Of a stretch of 64,000 nucleotides of DNA, positions 34,410 to 45,415 are shown one piece after another. Every line of letters begins with the position of its first letter. Position 1 is the stretch's first letter. Under the pieces are notes generated by a model. The model was given only the letters and a program-made list of their open reading frames with translations, was not told where the DNA came from and ran no database searches. This DNA comes from Rhizophlyctis rosea (Eukaryota > Chytridiomycota > Chytridiomycetes > Rhizophlyctidales > Rhizophlyctidaceae). The translations under genes were made by a program, and so were the position numbers. The stretch spans positions 1-64,000 of the forward strand of contig JADGJC010000087.1 in the NCBI GenBank assembly GCA_027596075.1, in the 5' to 3' direction.

Positions 34410-35068
34410 ATGGACTCCACTATTTCCCCCAACGCGCAGAACGGCTCCTGGCTCTGGACCGCAACAAAAGTCGTCCCCCTCTCCGCAACGCAGCCAACTC
34501 CGTACTGCGATATCGTCATATACTCCGGTTACCCCAACTGCGAAGCATCACATGGAGACGAGGATTTCGGCAATCCCTCTGTCAACGTCTTCAAGGTACC
34601 GCATTGGACAGGCGGTAGCCCACTCCCGCCCGACGGAACAGCCGACCCCCTACCTGACGGTCTACCTTCTGTTGCATCATTCCGCGTCAGGAACGTTTCC
34701 AACTCTTGCTTTGTCTTTGCCACACCGATGCCGCCGAATATGACCATCCCCGGCATACTGAAGAATCAAACCGACTGGTTGACGACATCAAACATGTTGC
34801 CGGCATCCGACTGCTATCATTACAATTTCTCCATGTTGTATGGTATCAATAGTGATCCGGTGAAGTACACTCCAGAAACGGTCGCCAAGGCCTCAAGTGC
34901 TCCACCGTAAGTTGCGAATGTCTCCACTCAACTGTGTACTGCAATTGCACGGCTGCACTATTTACTCATCGTCATTGTCTATCTGGCCTTAGGCGCAATG
35001 AAAAGAAGGATCGCTTAACCGTAGGATTGTTGTTCTTGACCGCTCTTCTGTCTCTGGCGGCCGTATGA
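34410..35068 (+). CDS. Tail-anchored paralogue A, unrecognised family
   Basis: Model join(34410..34906,34993..35068), about 190 aa. It shares an extended pattern with the convergent gene at 35273-35865: PYCDI, PHWTGG, SFRVRNVSNSCFVFATPMP, NQTDWLT, LPASDCYHYNFSMLYGINSD and a C-terminal RNEKK followed by a hydrophobic helix (LTVGLLFLTALLSLAAV). The single intron falls at the same place in both genes, just before the membrane tail. Conserved Cys residues and N-glycosylation sequons (NQT, NVS, NFS) suggest an exposed extracellular or lumenal domain, although no N-terminal signal peptide was seen. No function is proposed. Confidence 0.75.
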
Positions 35069-35272
35069 TTTGTATGTGGTATAATAAGAGGTTTTCCATC
35101 ATTGATAGCATTGTACAGCACCGGTTATGCAAGGTTTGGTGAAAGTGCTGGGAGCTCATCACACTTGACACTCATGGACTTTGACATGCGGACGTAGCAC
35201 GGGACTGGGCGTGATCATCGGAAGATCACATATTCATATAGACATACATACATATAATACAACGACTGCCGA

Positions 35273-35865
35273 CTATGATACACTGATTACAGATAAGAGG
35301 CTCCCCATGAACAGCAGCACTGCAGTCAAGTAAGCGCTCTTCTCATTCCGCCTGCAAAAGGAGACCGTTGTGTAAATGGGATAATTTGCAAAGAGTGCGG
35401 CAATAGGACAGCAACTTGCCTCCACGCAGTCGACGCGACAACCTTTGGCGTGAATCCATCTGGATCCCCGTTGACTCCATACAGCAATGAAGCGTTATAT
35501 TTGTAACAGCTCGATGCCGGCAATAGGTGGGACCGTGTCAACCACTCTGTTTGATTCTCCATCCCCCCTTGGGCCGTAATATTCGGCATCGGCGTCGCAA
35601 AGACAAAGCAAGATTGGGAATCGTTCCTGATGCTGAAGAATGTCGCTTCAGGTAATTCCCCGGATGATAGACCGTACACCACCCCGTCAAACGGATGAAG
35701 ACCATCGCCTGTCCAGAAGGGTACTGTTCCGTTCGAAATGGCGGACATATTGAATACATGACAATCCGGCGATGTGAAGACGCGTATATCGCAGGTTGGG
35801 TTTGGTTGCGTTGCAGAGACGTGATGTTCGAATGCCATCCAAAGTTGGCGAAAGTTGGCAGCCAT
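35273..35865 (-). CDS. Tail-anchored paralogue B, unrecognised family
   Basis: Model complement(join(35273..35351,35420..35865)), about 174 aa. It is the inverted paralogue of the gene at 34410-35068 and reads TCDIRVF, PFWTGDG, FFSIRNDSQSCFVFATPMP, NQTEWLTRSHLLPASSCYKY and NASLLYGVNGDPDGF. The intron appears to use a GC donor (GCAAGT directly after TGGAG at 35421/35420), at the same position where paralogue A has GTAAGT. Exon 2 then encodes RRNEKSAYL and a hydrophobic tail (LTAVLLFMGSLLSVISV). Without the GC-AG intron the frame runs to a different, non-hydrophobic end at 35326. The pair is tail-to-tail, with about 200 bp between stops. Confidence 0.72.
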
Positions 35866-36821
35866 GTTGGGTTTTGCGATGGAAGATTAGAATTATGGGA
35901 TGGCTTTGTGCTGGAGTAAAGTAAGAATGAAGACGCTTTTGAGGGGCTAAGAAAACGAGCGCAAATATATATGGAAAAAATGGTCAATGGATTGGATATG
36001 AAGTGCGAAGCAAAGCAAATAAGTTTGAAGAGACACCTTGGGCTAGTGCGTGCTACATGTGCGACACGCATTTATGTAGAGGGGCTATGTCAACCACATG
36101 GTAACACTATGGTGATGAACCCACAGCCCTGCACGCCCGGGCGAGTCTCGTTCTAAAATCCCCTGAGGAATTCTGCTACAAAAATGGAGCGACCTGCGGA
36201 TGCTTCGTGACCGGACGCCTGATGCAGATTTCAGAATACGCTCTCCACCCACCTAACATCCGAAGGTAGCCCACCCTTGCACCTAGGAATGTAATCCATC
36301 AAAAAATAGATCACAACCTCACCGTGAAGTGCAACATAGTCTCAAGAAGAGTGTTTCCATCCCCGCTATGGTGGTGCATTTTTTTTCCGTTGAACAATCT
36401 GTAAAGCGAAAAACTGTATGACTATGCATGCAATGCAATTGGAAAAAAAAAACCGATCTGCCATTATGCGAATTTCCGCCGACGGGACATGCGCAGAGGA
36501 CGGTTTCCTGTGCATCGTTACATGCCATCGTAGAAGTATTCGGCAAGAAAAGATATGATCCATCCTACCCCGCTGCAGACTCCTTCTGCCCCATTTCAAT
36601 AAATCTTGCATTTGATCGTTACTCAGTCGATGCTCTAGCGCAAACTGGTGATGATTACAAACCGTGGGCATGCCAAAATCCTATGGACTGTACGCATTAT
36701 TTCTTTGTATTACAGTCCGTTTCAGCACAATCACTGAGTCACGTGATAATATCTGTCCATATTGGAAGCTGGCTCCGCAAATGTGGTGAAATTGGCGGTG
36801 TAAGGATGTATTATACACATC
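35866..36821. other. Intergenic region
   Basis: About 0.96 kb between paralogue B and the 3' end of PSO2. Short open frames exist on both strands but none has a start, splice pattern or family resemblance. Nothing is called. Confidence 0.5.
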
Positions 36822-39683
36822 CTATCCCTCCCCATCATCAGCCTCATCCTTCATCTCATCTTTCACCTCCTCCCACTCCAAATCCTTCGCCGTAATCCCA
36901 TCAAGCTCCATTGCAACCGAGTCCATATCCACATCATCCTTCTCCTCACACTCTATAGGGGTCTCGACCCCGTCATCAACAACACCACTCTCATCCGCCC
37001 CACCCTCATCCACCCCACCCCCAACCCCCCCCCCCACAAACAAAACCCCAACCAAAACACCCAACCCACCCACCCCCCCCCCCCCCCCCCCTCCACCCCC
37101 CTCCACTCCCCCACTTCCCTCACTCCACTCCTCACACCACCCAAGCACCCTCCTCATCCCCTTCTCCCCCCCACCAAAAACAGTCGGAACAACCTTCTCG
37201 ACCTTCACCCCCCTAACAAACATCTCCAACTCATCAAAACTGCTATGCTCACTATACGGTACACCCATCACAGCGATATTCCCCGTCGCGCCGTAGTAAG
37301 CGGGTTTAAGTGATTGGACTGTGAATGAACCGGGTTTAACCGCGCGTGAGAAGTGTCTTTTGTCAGGTCGGAATGTCCAGCCTGTCGGGCGGAAGGCGAT
37401 AAGGTGGGTGAAGCCGTAGGGTGTAAGGGAGGTGAGTTTGTCTTGGAGGATCTGGCGAATCGGGCGAAGCTTAGTTTTCTTGTGGAAGGGTGGTTGACGA
37501 TACGGAGTCAGAAACAAACCTCAGGCTTCAACTCCCCCATCGAAACAACATGCACATCCGCCTCCCCCGGCTCATCCGTCAACATCTCATCCAACTCTCG
37601 ATCCTCAAGACACGCCAACACCCTCCGTTTCCTCGTCACACAATGAATCTTACTCCCCAATTCCTTCGCAACACCCTTGAAAATCTTCTCCTTCCCAATC
37701 GTATAACTGCCCACAACAAAAACCGTCCTTTTCCCATTCCCATTCCCCGTCACCTTTTTGGTGGAAGGACCCCCCTTCCCCCCTCTTCCATCAGCCTTTC
37801 CCTTCCCTTTCAAAATCCACTTCCCCAAAAACCCAACAGCACCATGATGTCCGTTCGTGTCGCCCTTCTCTGGAGACCCGCTGACGACTTCTTGGACAGT
37901 TTGTCCTTGCACTGCGACGCGTCTTGCTAATTGCACGCATGCAGCAACAACGTCTTCCTGTCGTGGGAACCGATGTACCGGTCCGCAGTATGTGGTATCA
38001 AGGTAAAGATTGTTGAAAGGAACGTCTTTAATGTATGGATGAGAAAGGTGAGTTAGGTGTGCGCGGAAATCGCCGGTGTGGAGGTGACGGATTGGTGTTG
38101 GGGAGGTGGGGGAAGGGATTTCGAAGAGGAAGAGTACGGCACCGGGACAACTTTAGGGAGAAAATCAGCCTTCCTTCAGCAACTGCCGACGAAGAAAATC
38201 ACAGAGACATACTGATTCGCATCCACCAAAACCACGTTAACTCCCATAACATCCACCGGCGTATCCATTGGCAACCGTCTAACATACTCCTCTTTCACAC
38301 GGAGCTGCTGAACGATCAGATTGCCCGTCACGGCCGAACAGTAAACCGGACCATTCGAAAATGAAGAGTTGAGACCGCCATAATGGTCGGCATGGAAGTG
38401 ACTGGGGGTATCACATCGTCAGGTTGAACAATGTCACAAACAGGAAGGATTCAGAGTCATACCTGAGGAAATAAGCCTCACATCCAGGAATCTTTCCATA
38501 CATGAATGCATCGACCGTGAATTTGGTGCCTTATGGAATGGCCTAAGCATGAGAAACAGCATTGGCATGTACCCTTAGAAAGATATCTTCATACCAGGCA
38601 TCCGTTTATACCACGGACACTTCCTCACTCCACGAACTTGATTTCGTCCATGGGTGTCACCCGTATACCCCTCGTCAACCGTTTCGACCACTGTAGTTAG
38701 CGCACTCAGAGTCATCACAGCATCTGCGGGCTTTTCCGTTATGTCGGCTTCCGGCTCAGGGGGTATATTCTCTCTTGCGGCTGAAGGTTCAGAATCCAAC
38801 TCTATTGCGCTATTTCGCCCGGAAGTTTCGTCTCTTTGCTTGGAAGAGCTACCAACTTCCTTCGTGGTGAACAACCCTTCAAGTTGTTCCTTCACGTTTG
38901 ACAGAAATCCTGACAGACCAACTCGTGGTGGGTCGTTGGAGGGTGGATCTGGTGCTAGCCCTTCTAGAGAGGGTTGCGCTGTTGATGGCTTATTGTCCGG
39001 AGTTGATGTCATTGTTGGCGTACTGTCAAGACAGCGGTTGACGTGATGATTCGTTGCCTGTTCCGAGATGGTAAGCGACAAATGATGAGCGCCAATCCAT
39101 CAATGGCCCATACCAATTCAGTCAATGTGCCCAAATCTGCATCGCACACGGGACATCTCATCGCAGGAATGCCAGCAGCAATATCAGAGGGTGTGCCGGA
39201 CACGGCATCAGTTGTTGGTAACGGAGATTCGATATCATTGCTTAGTAAGGAAGATTGAGTGCTGGTGTCCACTTCTGTCGCCACGGTTGGGTGTTCGACT
39301 TTCCCTTCTGAGACCCCAACCAACGCCGGCTCCGACGACGTAACAGGCAGTACCGGAATCTGAACCTTCCGAGTAACCGTAAGTGGCACATCATCCTCAT
39401 AATCCTCGACCAAGCTTTCCGGCGATAGCGGACTATTTGACTGACTATCCCGCGTTCGTACCCAACTTTCGCTGGCAGCTTTGTTTAGTCCCGCCGTCTC
39501 AGGTCCTGCACCCCTCGAACGTGGTGAGAAGTATGAATCAATCGTTCCCGCACGTGGAAGCTTTGGTACTGCTGCTGGTGTGACGGGTTGGGGTTCTGGA
39601 GCTACTTTTCGTCGTTTGCGGGATTTCAGGGTCGGAGTGCTGGTGGAGGTGCCGGCTCCGCGGCTTCGCTTTTGTGGTGGCAT
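36822..39683 (-). CDS. PSO2: PSO2/SNM1 DNA interstrand cross-link repair nuclease
   Basis: Model complement(join(36822..37451,37520..38150,38213..38401,38463..38529,38595..39057,39114..39683)), about 849 aa. The N terminus is basic with IDSYF, which looks like a PIP-type peptide (AGTIDSYFSPR). A UBZ4-type zinc finger spans exons 1-2 (CPVCDADLG ... HHVNRCLD). The metallo-beta-lactamase/beta-CASP core shows TKFTVDAF, AYFLSHFHADHYGGL (metal-binding HxHxDH), HCPGAVLFLFE and HLHTGDFRAH. The DRMBL domain follows (HLIAFRPTGWTF, VPYSEHSSFDELEMFVRGVK). This nuclease trims cross-linked DNA ends in the nucleus. The C-terminal tail holds a glycine run encoded by an 18-22 nt C tract on the plus strand near 37070-37092, then a long acidic end. 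The exon 5-6 intron acceptor could lie 27 nt earlier. Confidence 0.9.
37067..37092. repeat. Poly-C (poly-G on coding strand) tract inside the PSO2 coding sequence
   Basis: A near-continuous C run with a single interrupting A region on the plus strand, inside the last PSO2 exon. On the coding strand it gives a run of glycine codons. Such a tract is prone to length change, and any change not divisible by three would alter only the C-terminal acidic tail. Confidence 0.7.
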
Positions 39684-40077
39684 GGCGTATGAAGTACAGG
39701 GTGTAGGAACAACTATGTGGTGTGCGGGCTGGTACTAGGAAACTTAGTGTTTGCTGTTGTGATATTCACTATGTTATTGTCTATCATTCCGAGTCAACAT
39801 GTCGTTGGGAAATTAGAATAGTGAAGGGAAAACGACCAGAAGGAAGTGATGAGACACTTTTGTGGTGAAGCTATCGGTGGCTTGGAAACTTCCAAATAGG
39901 GCATGTGTCATTTCTCCTTTTCGGGTCATACCAGCGACGCGTCACTCCATTTTGCTTTGGCAATCCGTGCTTGCATCCACAAGGACCCTTATTCAGGCAA
40001 GCATTTTCCACCGCAAGAGACCCTTTTGAGGAGCCCAATGTGAACAGCACAGCATAAGCTTCCTCGAAGATTCCACG
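39684..40077. other. Divergent promoter region
   Basis: A 394-bp interval between the PSO2 and coiled-coil gene start codons. No distinctive elements were recognised. Confidence 0.5.
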
Positions 40078-41548
40078 ATGCGAACATATCACGGAAAGGA
40101 CCATGGCAATATACTAGCTCACAACCTTGCACCTCCTCACGATTCCTACCCTGCAGCAGAATTTACCCAATCCACACCACTCCCGCCCATTCGCCAACCC
40201 GAGCAGCCATCCACTCCCTCAGAACGATATCACCAATCACAAGGTGACCAACACTACCTAGACACCCCTCCCCGTCTCGACAGCGGCTACTCCGATGACC
40301 CACATACGGAACCAGCATTGACACATGTTCGGCATCATGTCCCGCAATCTTACACCTATCAAACAGCGCCCGCCCCAATCACAATATTGCGAGACCCTTT
40401 GCAAGAAACTCAGCTGCAGAACTTATATAACCGCTTGAGTGACAATGAAAAGCTTCAGCGCCAAGCAGCGATGGAGATGGCACGATTACAGGGAGAGATG
40501 AACGAAACCTTACGGTATCATGAAGGTGTTTTGAGGGACGAAATGCAAATGAGACGGTAAGTTCCGTTGCTTCATAACGCCCACTCAAAATCTCCTGCAT
40601 TGCCCACGTATCTCATCCTCCACCTACACCAGCCTCCTAGAAGACCACTTCCAATTCCTCAAATCCGTCGTCCGCCAAATCCAGGACACAACCACCGCCC
40701 TCACTTCCCAACTCTCCCTAACCCACGAAACAACCTTCCAATCCATCGAACTCACAAAACGTCAACAAGACGCCCAATCAAACTTGGAACTCTCAATATC
40801 CCGCCGTTTCGATGCTACGGAATCTTCTCTCCATACCCTGTCACAGGATATCACTTCCTTGACGAAAGACCTAACCCCCCTCCAAGCATCACTTAACAAC
40901 ACACTTCCGGGTATCGAGCGGGACGTCACGACATTGCAGGGGGAGACTCGGGAACTCCACCAAACGACATCGCAAATAGACGATAAACTCCACCGCACAG
41001 ACACCCGCCTAACAACATCCCTCCAAACCGCCGACCAAAACCTCCTGAAAGCCGCTGCACTCCTGCAAGACTCCATCACGTCCCTTCGTACCACAGAAGA
41101 AACCGCCCACACCCATCTCTCACGCACCCTCGAAGAGCGCATACAGTCAATTGCACAATCTCTTCATACACAAACAACATCCGAAACAGACCAGAAACTT
41201 TCCTCAATCCTCGATACAATCGATAACGACAGGCGGAATATAAGCGACACCGTCCAATCAGCCGTGCAAAACGTTGAATCTCAGTTGACGTCTCTCAGCA
41301 CTTGGGTCCTAAAAGAACTAGACGAATCCAAACGCCAACGTGAGGAAGAACGTACGTCGATACTACGCACTTTAGCGGACATACGAAGTAGCGTAGAACG
41401 TTCACATGCGGACAACGGAAAGTGGAGGGAAGAGCTGTTGAGGGAGGTTAGTGATGTTAGGAAGGAGGTTAGGGAGGATCTGGAAAGTTTAAGAGTTGGT
41501 GTGGAGAAGGAAATAAGGAAAACTACGCGTCCTTTGATCGTTATGTGA
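40078..41548 (+). CDS. Coiled-coil protein, unrecognised
   Basis: Model join(40078..40556,40633..41548), about 464 aa, one GT-AG intron. Residues 1-110 are disordered (Pro, Gln, His, Ser). From about residue 120 to near the end the sequence is a long, nearly unbroken helix with heptad-like spacing: LQNLYNRLSDNEKLQRQAAM, LLEDHFQFLKSVVRQIQD, many TSL/TLE steps, then ESKRQREEERTSILRTLADI and REELLREVSDVRKEVRED. No globular domain or membrane segment was seen. The layout recalls the FAM81-type or intermediate-filament-like coiled coils, but that is resemblance only. Possible structural or cytoskeletal role by inference. Confidence 0.75.
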
Positions 41549-42048
41549 TCTTTTTCATCCCGCCCGGTTCAGGAGTTGGAATTTGTTTCGTCAATCGATT
41601 GGGTGTCCCATGATCAAACCACTTTTTCACTCTCAGAGTTTGGGAGCGTTGTTTCTTCGCATCCAACCCACACGGCAATGGGAAAGGGTGTCGTTCATCC
41701 ACGATGATCTATAGCACAAAGCGGGGGTATATCTACACAGATCCCCCCCTCCAAACATGAAAGTATATTACAAATGCAAAAATATCTATCTTCCCAAGCT
41801 ACCTTGCAACCTCTCCAATACGGTTGGAAGCATCTACCCCTCGTCCTACATCTTACATATTCTTACATTCAACTGGAAGTTTTGGAACATTCTTCTAAAC
41901 TAACTTTGCATCACACTTGGGACGCGCAGCCCCTCAAACTGAAACTTCCCCCCCGCTATCTGTACAGACGCTCTGACTTCCTCCCCATCACATCATCTAT
42001 CCGATGGACGAATGCCCCTACCCTACCAGAATTTGACATTACACAACT
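41549..42048. other. Intergenic, convergent 3' ends
   Basis: About 500 bp between the coiled-coil gene and the CS/Sel1 gene. No coding frame, RNA or repeat was recognised. Confidence 0.5.
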
Positions 42049-43860
42049 CTACGACCGCTCCTTGAAGAACTTCACAACACCCCACGCAACCAATCCGACA
42101 ATCCCCACCCCCGCAACAGCCTTCCCAACCGTCACCAGCGTCTCCAATTGCGCATCATGTCGCGCTTGAGCCTGGACTTTCCGTGCCTTCTTGACCTTCC
42201 GACGTCGCAGCTTTCCTTTCTCCGCCTCAGCAGCCGCCAAGTCATCACCGACCGACTCATCCAACCTTCTCGGTACGGATTTCTCTAGTGACGCACTATC
42301 AGCACCACCCGTCCTCTCCGCCAACTTCTTCGCCGCCTTTTCCTTCAACGCCACCAACCTCTCATTGAACTCCCACACCTGATCTCTAACCTCCACCGAT
42401 TCCCCAACCTCAACCCCCTCCGCCCCCTCCCCAACCCGCACACCACCCTCCCCACCCTTCCCCTCCCCACTCTCACCCTCACCCTTCCCCACCCCACCAA
42501 CACCCAAAACCGCCCGATAATCAAAACTCCTCCTAACCCCACTCTGCAAATCCCTCTCAACAGCCTCAACGCCCCCCATCATCTCCAAACACTTCCGCGT
42601 AGCCTCAACAAGAACCCCCAACATAACCGCCTGCCCCTTCTGAACATCATACTCCTTCCTAATAACCTCCGCCATTCCAACAAGTACGTCAAGTTCAACA
42701 CCTAAACCCATCCCTTCGCATTCAGGAAGCATGAAATATACGCCGGGAGATCCGGTGCGTTTCATCATCATGACGTTTGCTAAGCGGAGGCGTTGAACAC
42801 CGAGCCCGACGTCCTGCTCGCATCCGAAACCGGAGAGGAGGAAGTACGCCCAATGGTACATCGCATGCGCGTGGTCTAAGAGAGCAGCGATTTCGAAATG
42901 TTTGATTGCGCGGACTGGGTCGGGATCTTGCCACCCTTCCTCTCCCTCGCCGTAGATCGTGCCGAGTTTGTAGTGGTAGAGCATGTAGATTTCGGGATCG
43001 AGTGCTTTACCGTTCCAGGAGTCCATGATTTTCAAACCGTATTCTAGCCAGTGCGAGGCGGAGCTTTTGGAGGGGGCGGGGATGCCGTGGGTGGCGTTTA
43101 GGTGGGCATCGGCTACGAAGAGCGCGCCGTTGTGGCTGCCGAGGGTTGCGGCGGTTTTGCAGAGTTCGAGGGCGCGTGAGGAGTTGCGGGTGGGGATGAG
43201 GGGGGAGGGTTCTGATGGGTCTGCATCGTAGTGCATGGCGAGTTTGATGAGTGCGGGGACGTTGCCTCGGTCTGCTGCCCATTCTAGGAGGGAGAGGGAC
43301 TCGGCTTCAGTTGGTGGTGTTGGGCGATCGGGGAGACGTCTTTCTTCGTGGAAATGGAAGAGGGACTGGGGGTCTACGTCGACCCAGGGTGTTAGTCCGC
43401 CCCGCTTGGTTTCCTCGTCGGGGAGGGTTTCATCCAAACCCTTCCTGATGAGTAAGGGCCAAGAAACTGGAGATGTCTTTGTGAGCCAGATCACCAAATG
43501 ACGCTGCTGAGTTTCTTTGCTGTCTTCAATTGTGTAGTAGGACTCGGAGTTGATGACTGGTTGATATAGCTTTCCCTAATGACACACTCTTAATTCAACA
43601 ACCCCTCAACCTGGTGTACTTTCACAAAACTCCGTACACACCTTGATTCTCTCCTGTTCTTCGCCTTCGATTTTCACCCTCAGAGTGTTTGCCCCAATAT
43701 CAATATTGTGCCGGCCACCCCTTGTTTTGAACTCTTTTGGCACCACCATTCGGACCTCGATGACAGCGGCATCGTCCTGAGTGAATTGGTAGGAGTAGCC
43801 GTTCGGGAATAGTGGTGGAAAGGCTCCCAGCGTTTCTGGAGGTGCACTTCCTTCGAGCAT
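42049..43860 (-). CDS. CS-domain plus Sel1-repeat protein with C-terminal membrane anchor
   Basis: Model complement(join(42049..43575,43642..43860)), about 581 aa. The first exon and start of the second encode a CS (p23/NudC-like) domain: PNGYSYQFTQDDAAVIEVRM, HNIDIGANTLRVKIEG, then GKLYQPVINSESYYTIED and QRHLVIWLTK, a co-chaperone fold that binds HSP90 or clients. Sel1-like repeats follow (WAADRGNVPALIKLAMHYD, KTAATLGSHNGALFVADA, YHYKLGTIYGEGEEGW, FEIAALLDHAHAMYHWAYFL). The C-terminal third is helical and charged, ending in a basic stretch and a hydrophobic segment (VGKAVAGVGIVGLVAWGVV) with a short basic tail, as in tail-anchored proteins. A membrane-tethered chaperone adaptor is a reasonable inference. 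Confidence 0.82.
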
Positions 43861-44517
43861 TATGAAGAAGTTTTCGTTCTGGGGAGTTTGTCGAGGCAGT
43901 GGATAAGGTGTTGTTGGTGAAGCAGCTAGTGAGATCTATTGTCGGTGTTGAGGTCTATGGTGCTATTTTTGAGTGCAAGAAACCACATGCCGTGAGTGGT
44001 GACAGCAATAAAATGGGTCGTCAATCAGCTATGCGATCATGCTCTCGGAAGTGACCATATTCTGGTTCACATGGGATGCATCCTGCTGCCATTGGCTGGA
44101 GTCGCAAATCGTGACCCCCAAAGTGTGGCTTGCTGACCTAATCCTCTCATACCTTAGGGCGCCAACTGATTGACGCATCACTCAAAACAGCCCTCACCCA
44201 CTCACACCCTCTTCATTTTTTCTACCCAGCGCAATTGTGCACAACCATGCAGGCTCCGTCATTCGGGTGCCCGCCCTTAGGATAGCTCTCATTCAAGCAG
44301 GGCGAGTGGGGTGCCTGGGCCATCGTGCGGTCCACACGACCCATGAGCCCGCTACCCGTTTTCTAAAGCGGTCTACGGTCACTATTTGGGGAGGAATCCT
44401 CTTTCCTGGATGTGGCCAGAGAATCCTTTTTGGATTCGACGGACTTGATGGACCACCTCTTTGTCCTTGCCGCGCTGTTGATATCTTTGCTTTGCAGGTG
44501 CGCTAACAAGACCAAGC
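43861..44517. other. Intergenic, promoter side of the CS/Sel1 gene
   Basis: About 0.65 kb without a supported gene. A plus-strand open frame at 44237-44506 begins with GTG, and the ATG inside it is soon stopped, so it is not called. Confidence 0.45.
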
Positions 44518-45241
44518 TTACAAGTATCGTCGACAAGGAAGTGTCCGCTCACGATCCCGCCGCGGGAACATAGTTAGATAGTTTGTACTGAATTGCCTCA
44601 CTCGTTTCGCTTCTTCTTCGCTTCTTTGCTGTACACGCCACACATGCGGTTGCTAGTCCGTCAACGTCTGCATCTTCGGCGAACCTTTGTGAGAATCGGA
44701 TTCGGCGGGCTGGACGGCGGGGTGTCGGCACCGCAAAGTTTTCGCGGGCGTTTAGGTATGTATTTTGACGCTATTGGTTCGATGCTGCTAGTGGAAGTTC
44801 CCTCCCCACCCATCGCTGACTCCATTATCTCCCGCAGTTGCAAGTTTCTTCGCGACTGATCAAGATTCAAGAAGCCCAATGGCTCAAGTCGTACCACAAG
44901 TTTAACTTTCCTTCCCTTCGCTACAATGTTACGGGTGACGCTGAACATTGATATGCACAGAGTCATTTTTTGACTCGACAACCAACTGGGAGAGTGGGGT
45001 CTGTCATGGCCATAATCACAGCCCGCACAGGTTCCGTTTTCAAGATTTCCGACAAGTCTAATTTTTCGCACCCCTTTTGCTGCAATGTTACGGCTGACGC
45101 TGGCATTGACATGCACAGAGTCATTTTTTGACTCGACAACCAACTGGGAGAGTGGGGTCTGTCATGGCCATAATCACAGCGCGCACAGGTTTCCTTCAAG
45201 TTATTCACGAGGCTACCGTTGCCCGCACCAGGTCCTATCAC
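44518..45241 (-). other. Possible degenerate gene with a duplicated exon
   Basis: Minus-strand reading gives protein-like stretches (NVLVIGPGAGNGSLVNNLKE upstream; KGRKVKLVVRLEPLGFLNLD and KYIPKRPRKLCGADTPPSSP downstream), and a possible last exon could end at a stop at 44518. Two copies of a unit encoding CDYGHDRPHSPSWLSSQK occur 159 nt apart, but a one-base length difference puts them in different frames, and no splice plan keeps both open. The GPGAGNG phrase recalls a methyltransferase motif I, which is too short to rely on. Either a decayed gene or chance. Confidence 0.3.
44924..45198. repeat. Tandem direct duplication, period about 159 bp
   Basis: Copy 1 at 44924-45040 and copy 2 at 45083-45198 share a core of 70 identical bases (44953-45022 and 45111-45180) with scattered differences outside, including a one-base indel. 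Each core includes GAGTCA-TTTTT-TGACTC, a perfect six-base inverted repeat around a T run. Confidence 0.85.
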
Positions 45242-45338
45242 CAGAACATTTGGCGGTTGGAGCTAGTGATGCTGGATGGCGTGGGAAACGAGAGTCAACT
45301 CGGTTGGGATTGCTCTTGTTGGTACGAAAGGCCAACTG

Positions 45339-45415
45339 GCTCCGGTCCCTTGGGGTTTCGCATCGGTGTTGGATGACGCACCCGTGCGAGGAGGGTTCAA
45401 ATCCCTCTCGGAGTC
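45339..45415 (+). tRNA. Possible tRNA or tRNA remnant
   Basis: GAGGG-TTCAAAT-CCCTC at 45391-45407 is a perfect T arm, with the B-box core GGTTCAAATCC-type sequence. The seven bases after it (TCGGAGT) can pair with GCTCCGG at 45339-45345 using two G-U pairs, which would make a 77-nt molecule. A CGCAC-CC-GTGCG hairpin just before the T arm looks like a long variable arm, but then the anticodon arm is not canonical and no anticodon can be assigned. A normal T at position 33 is missing in every fold tried. Either an intron-bearing class II tRNA or a remnant. Confidence 0.3.
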
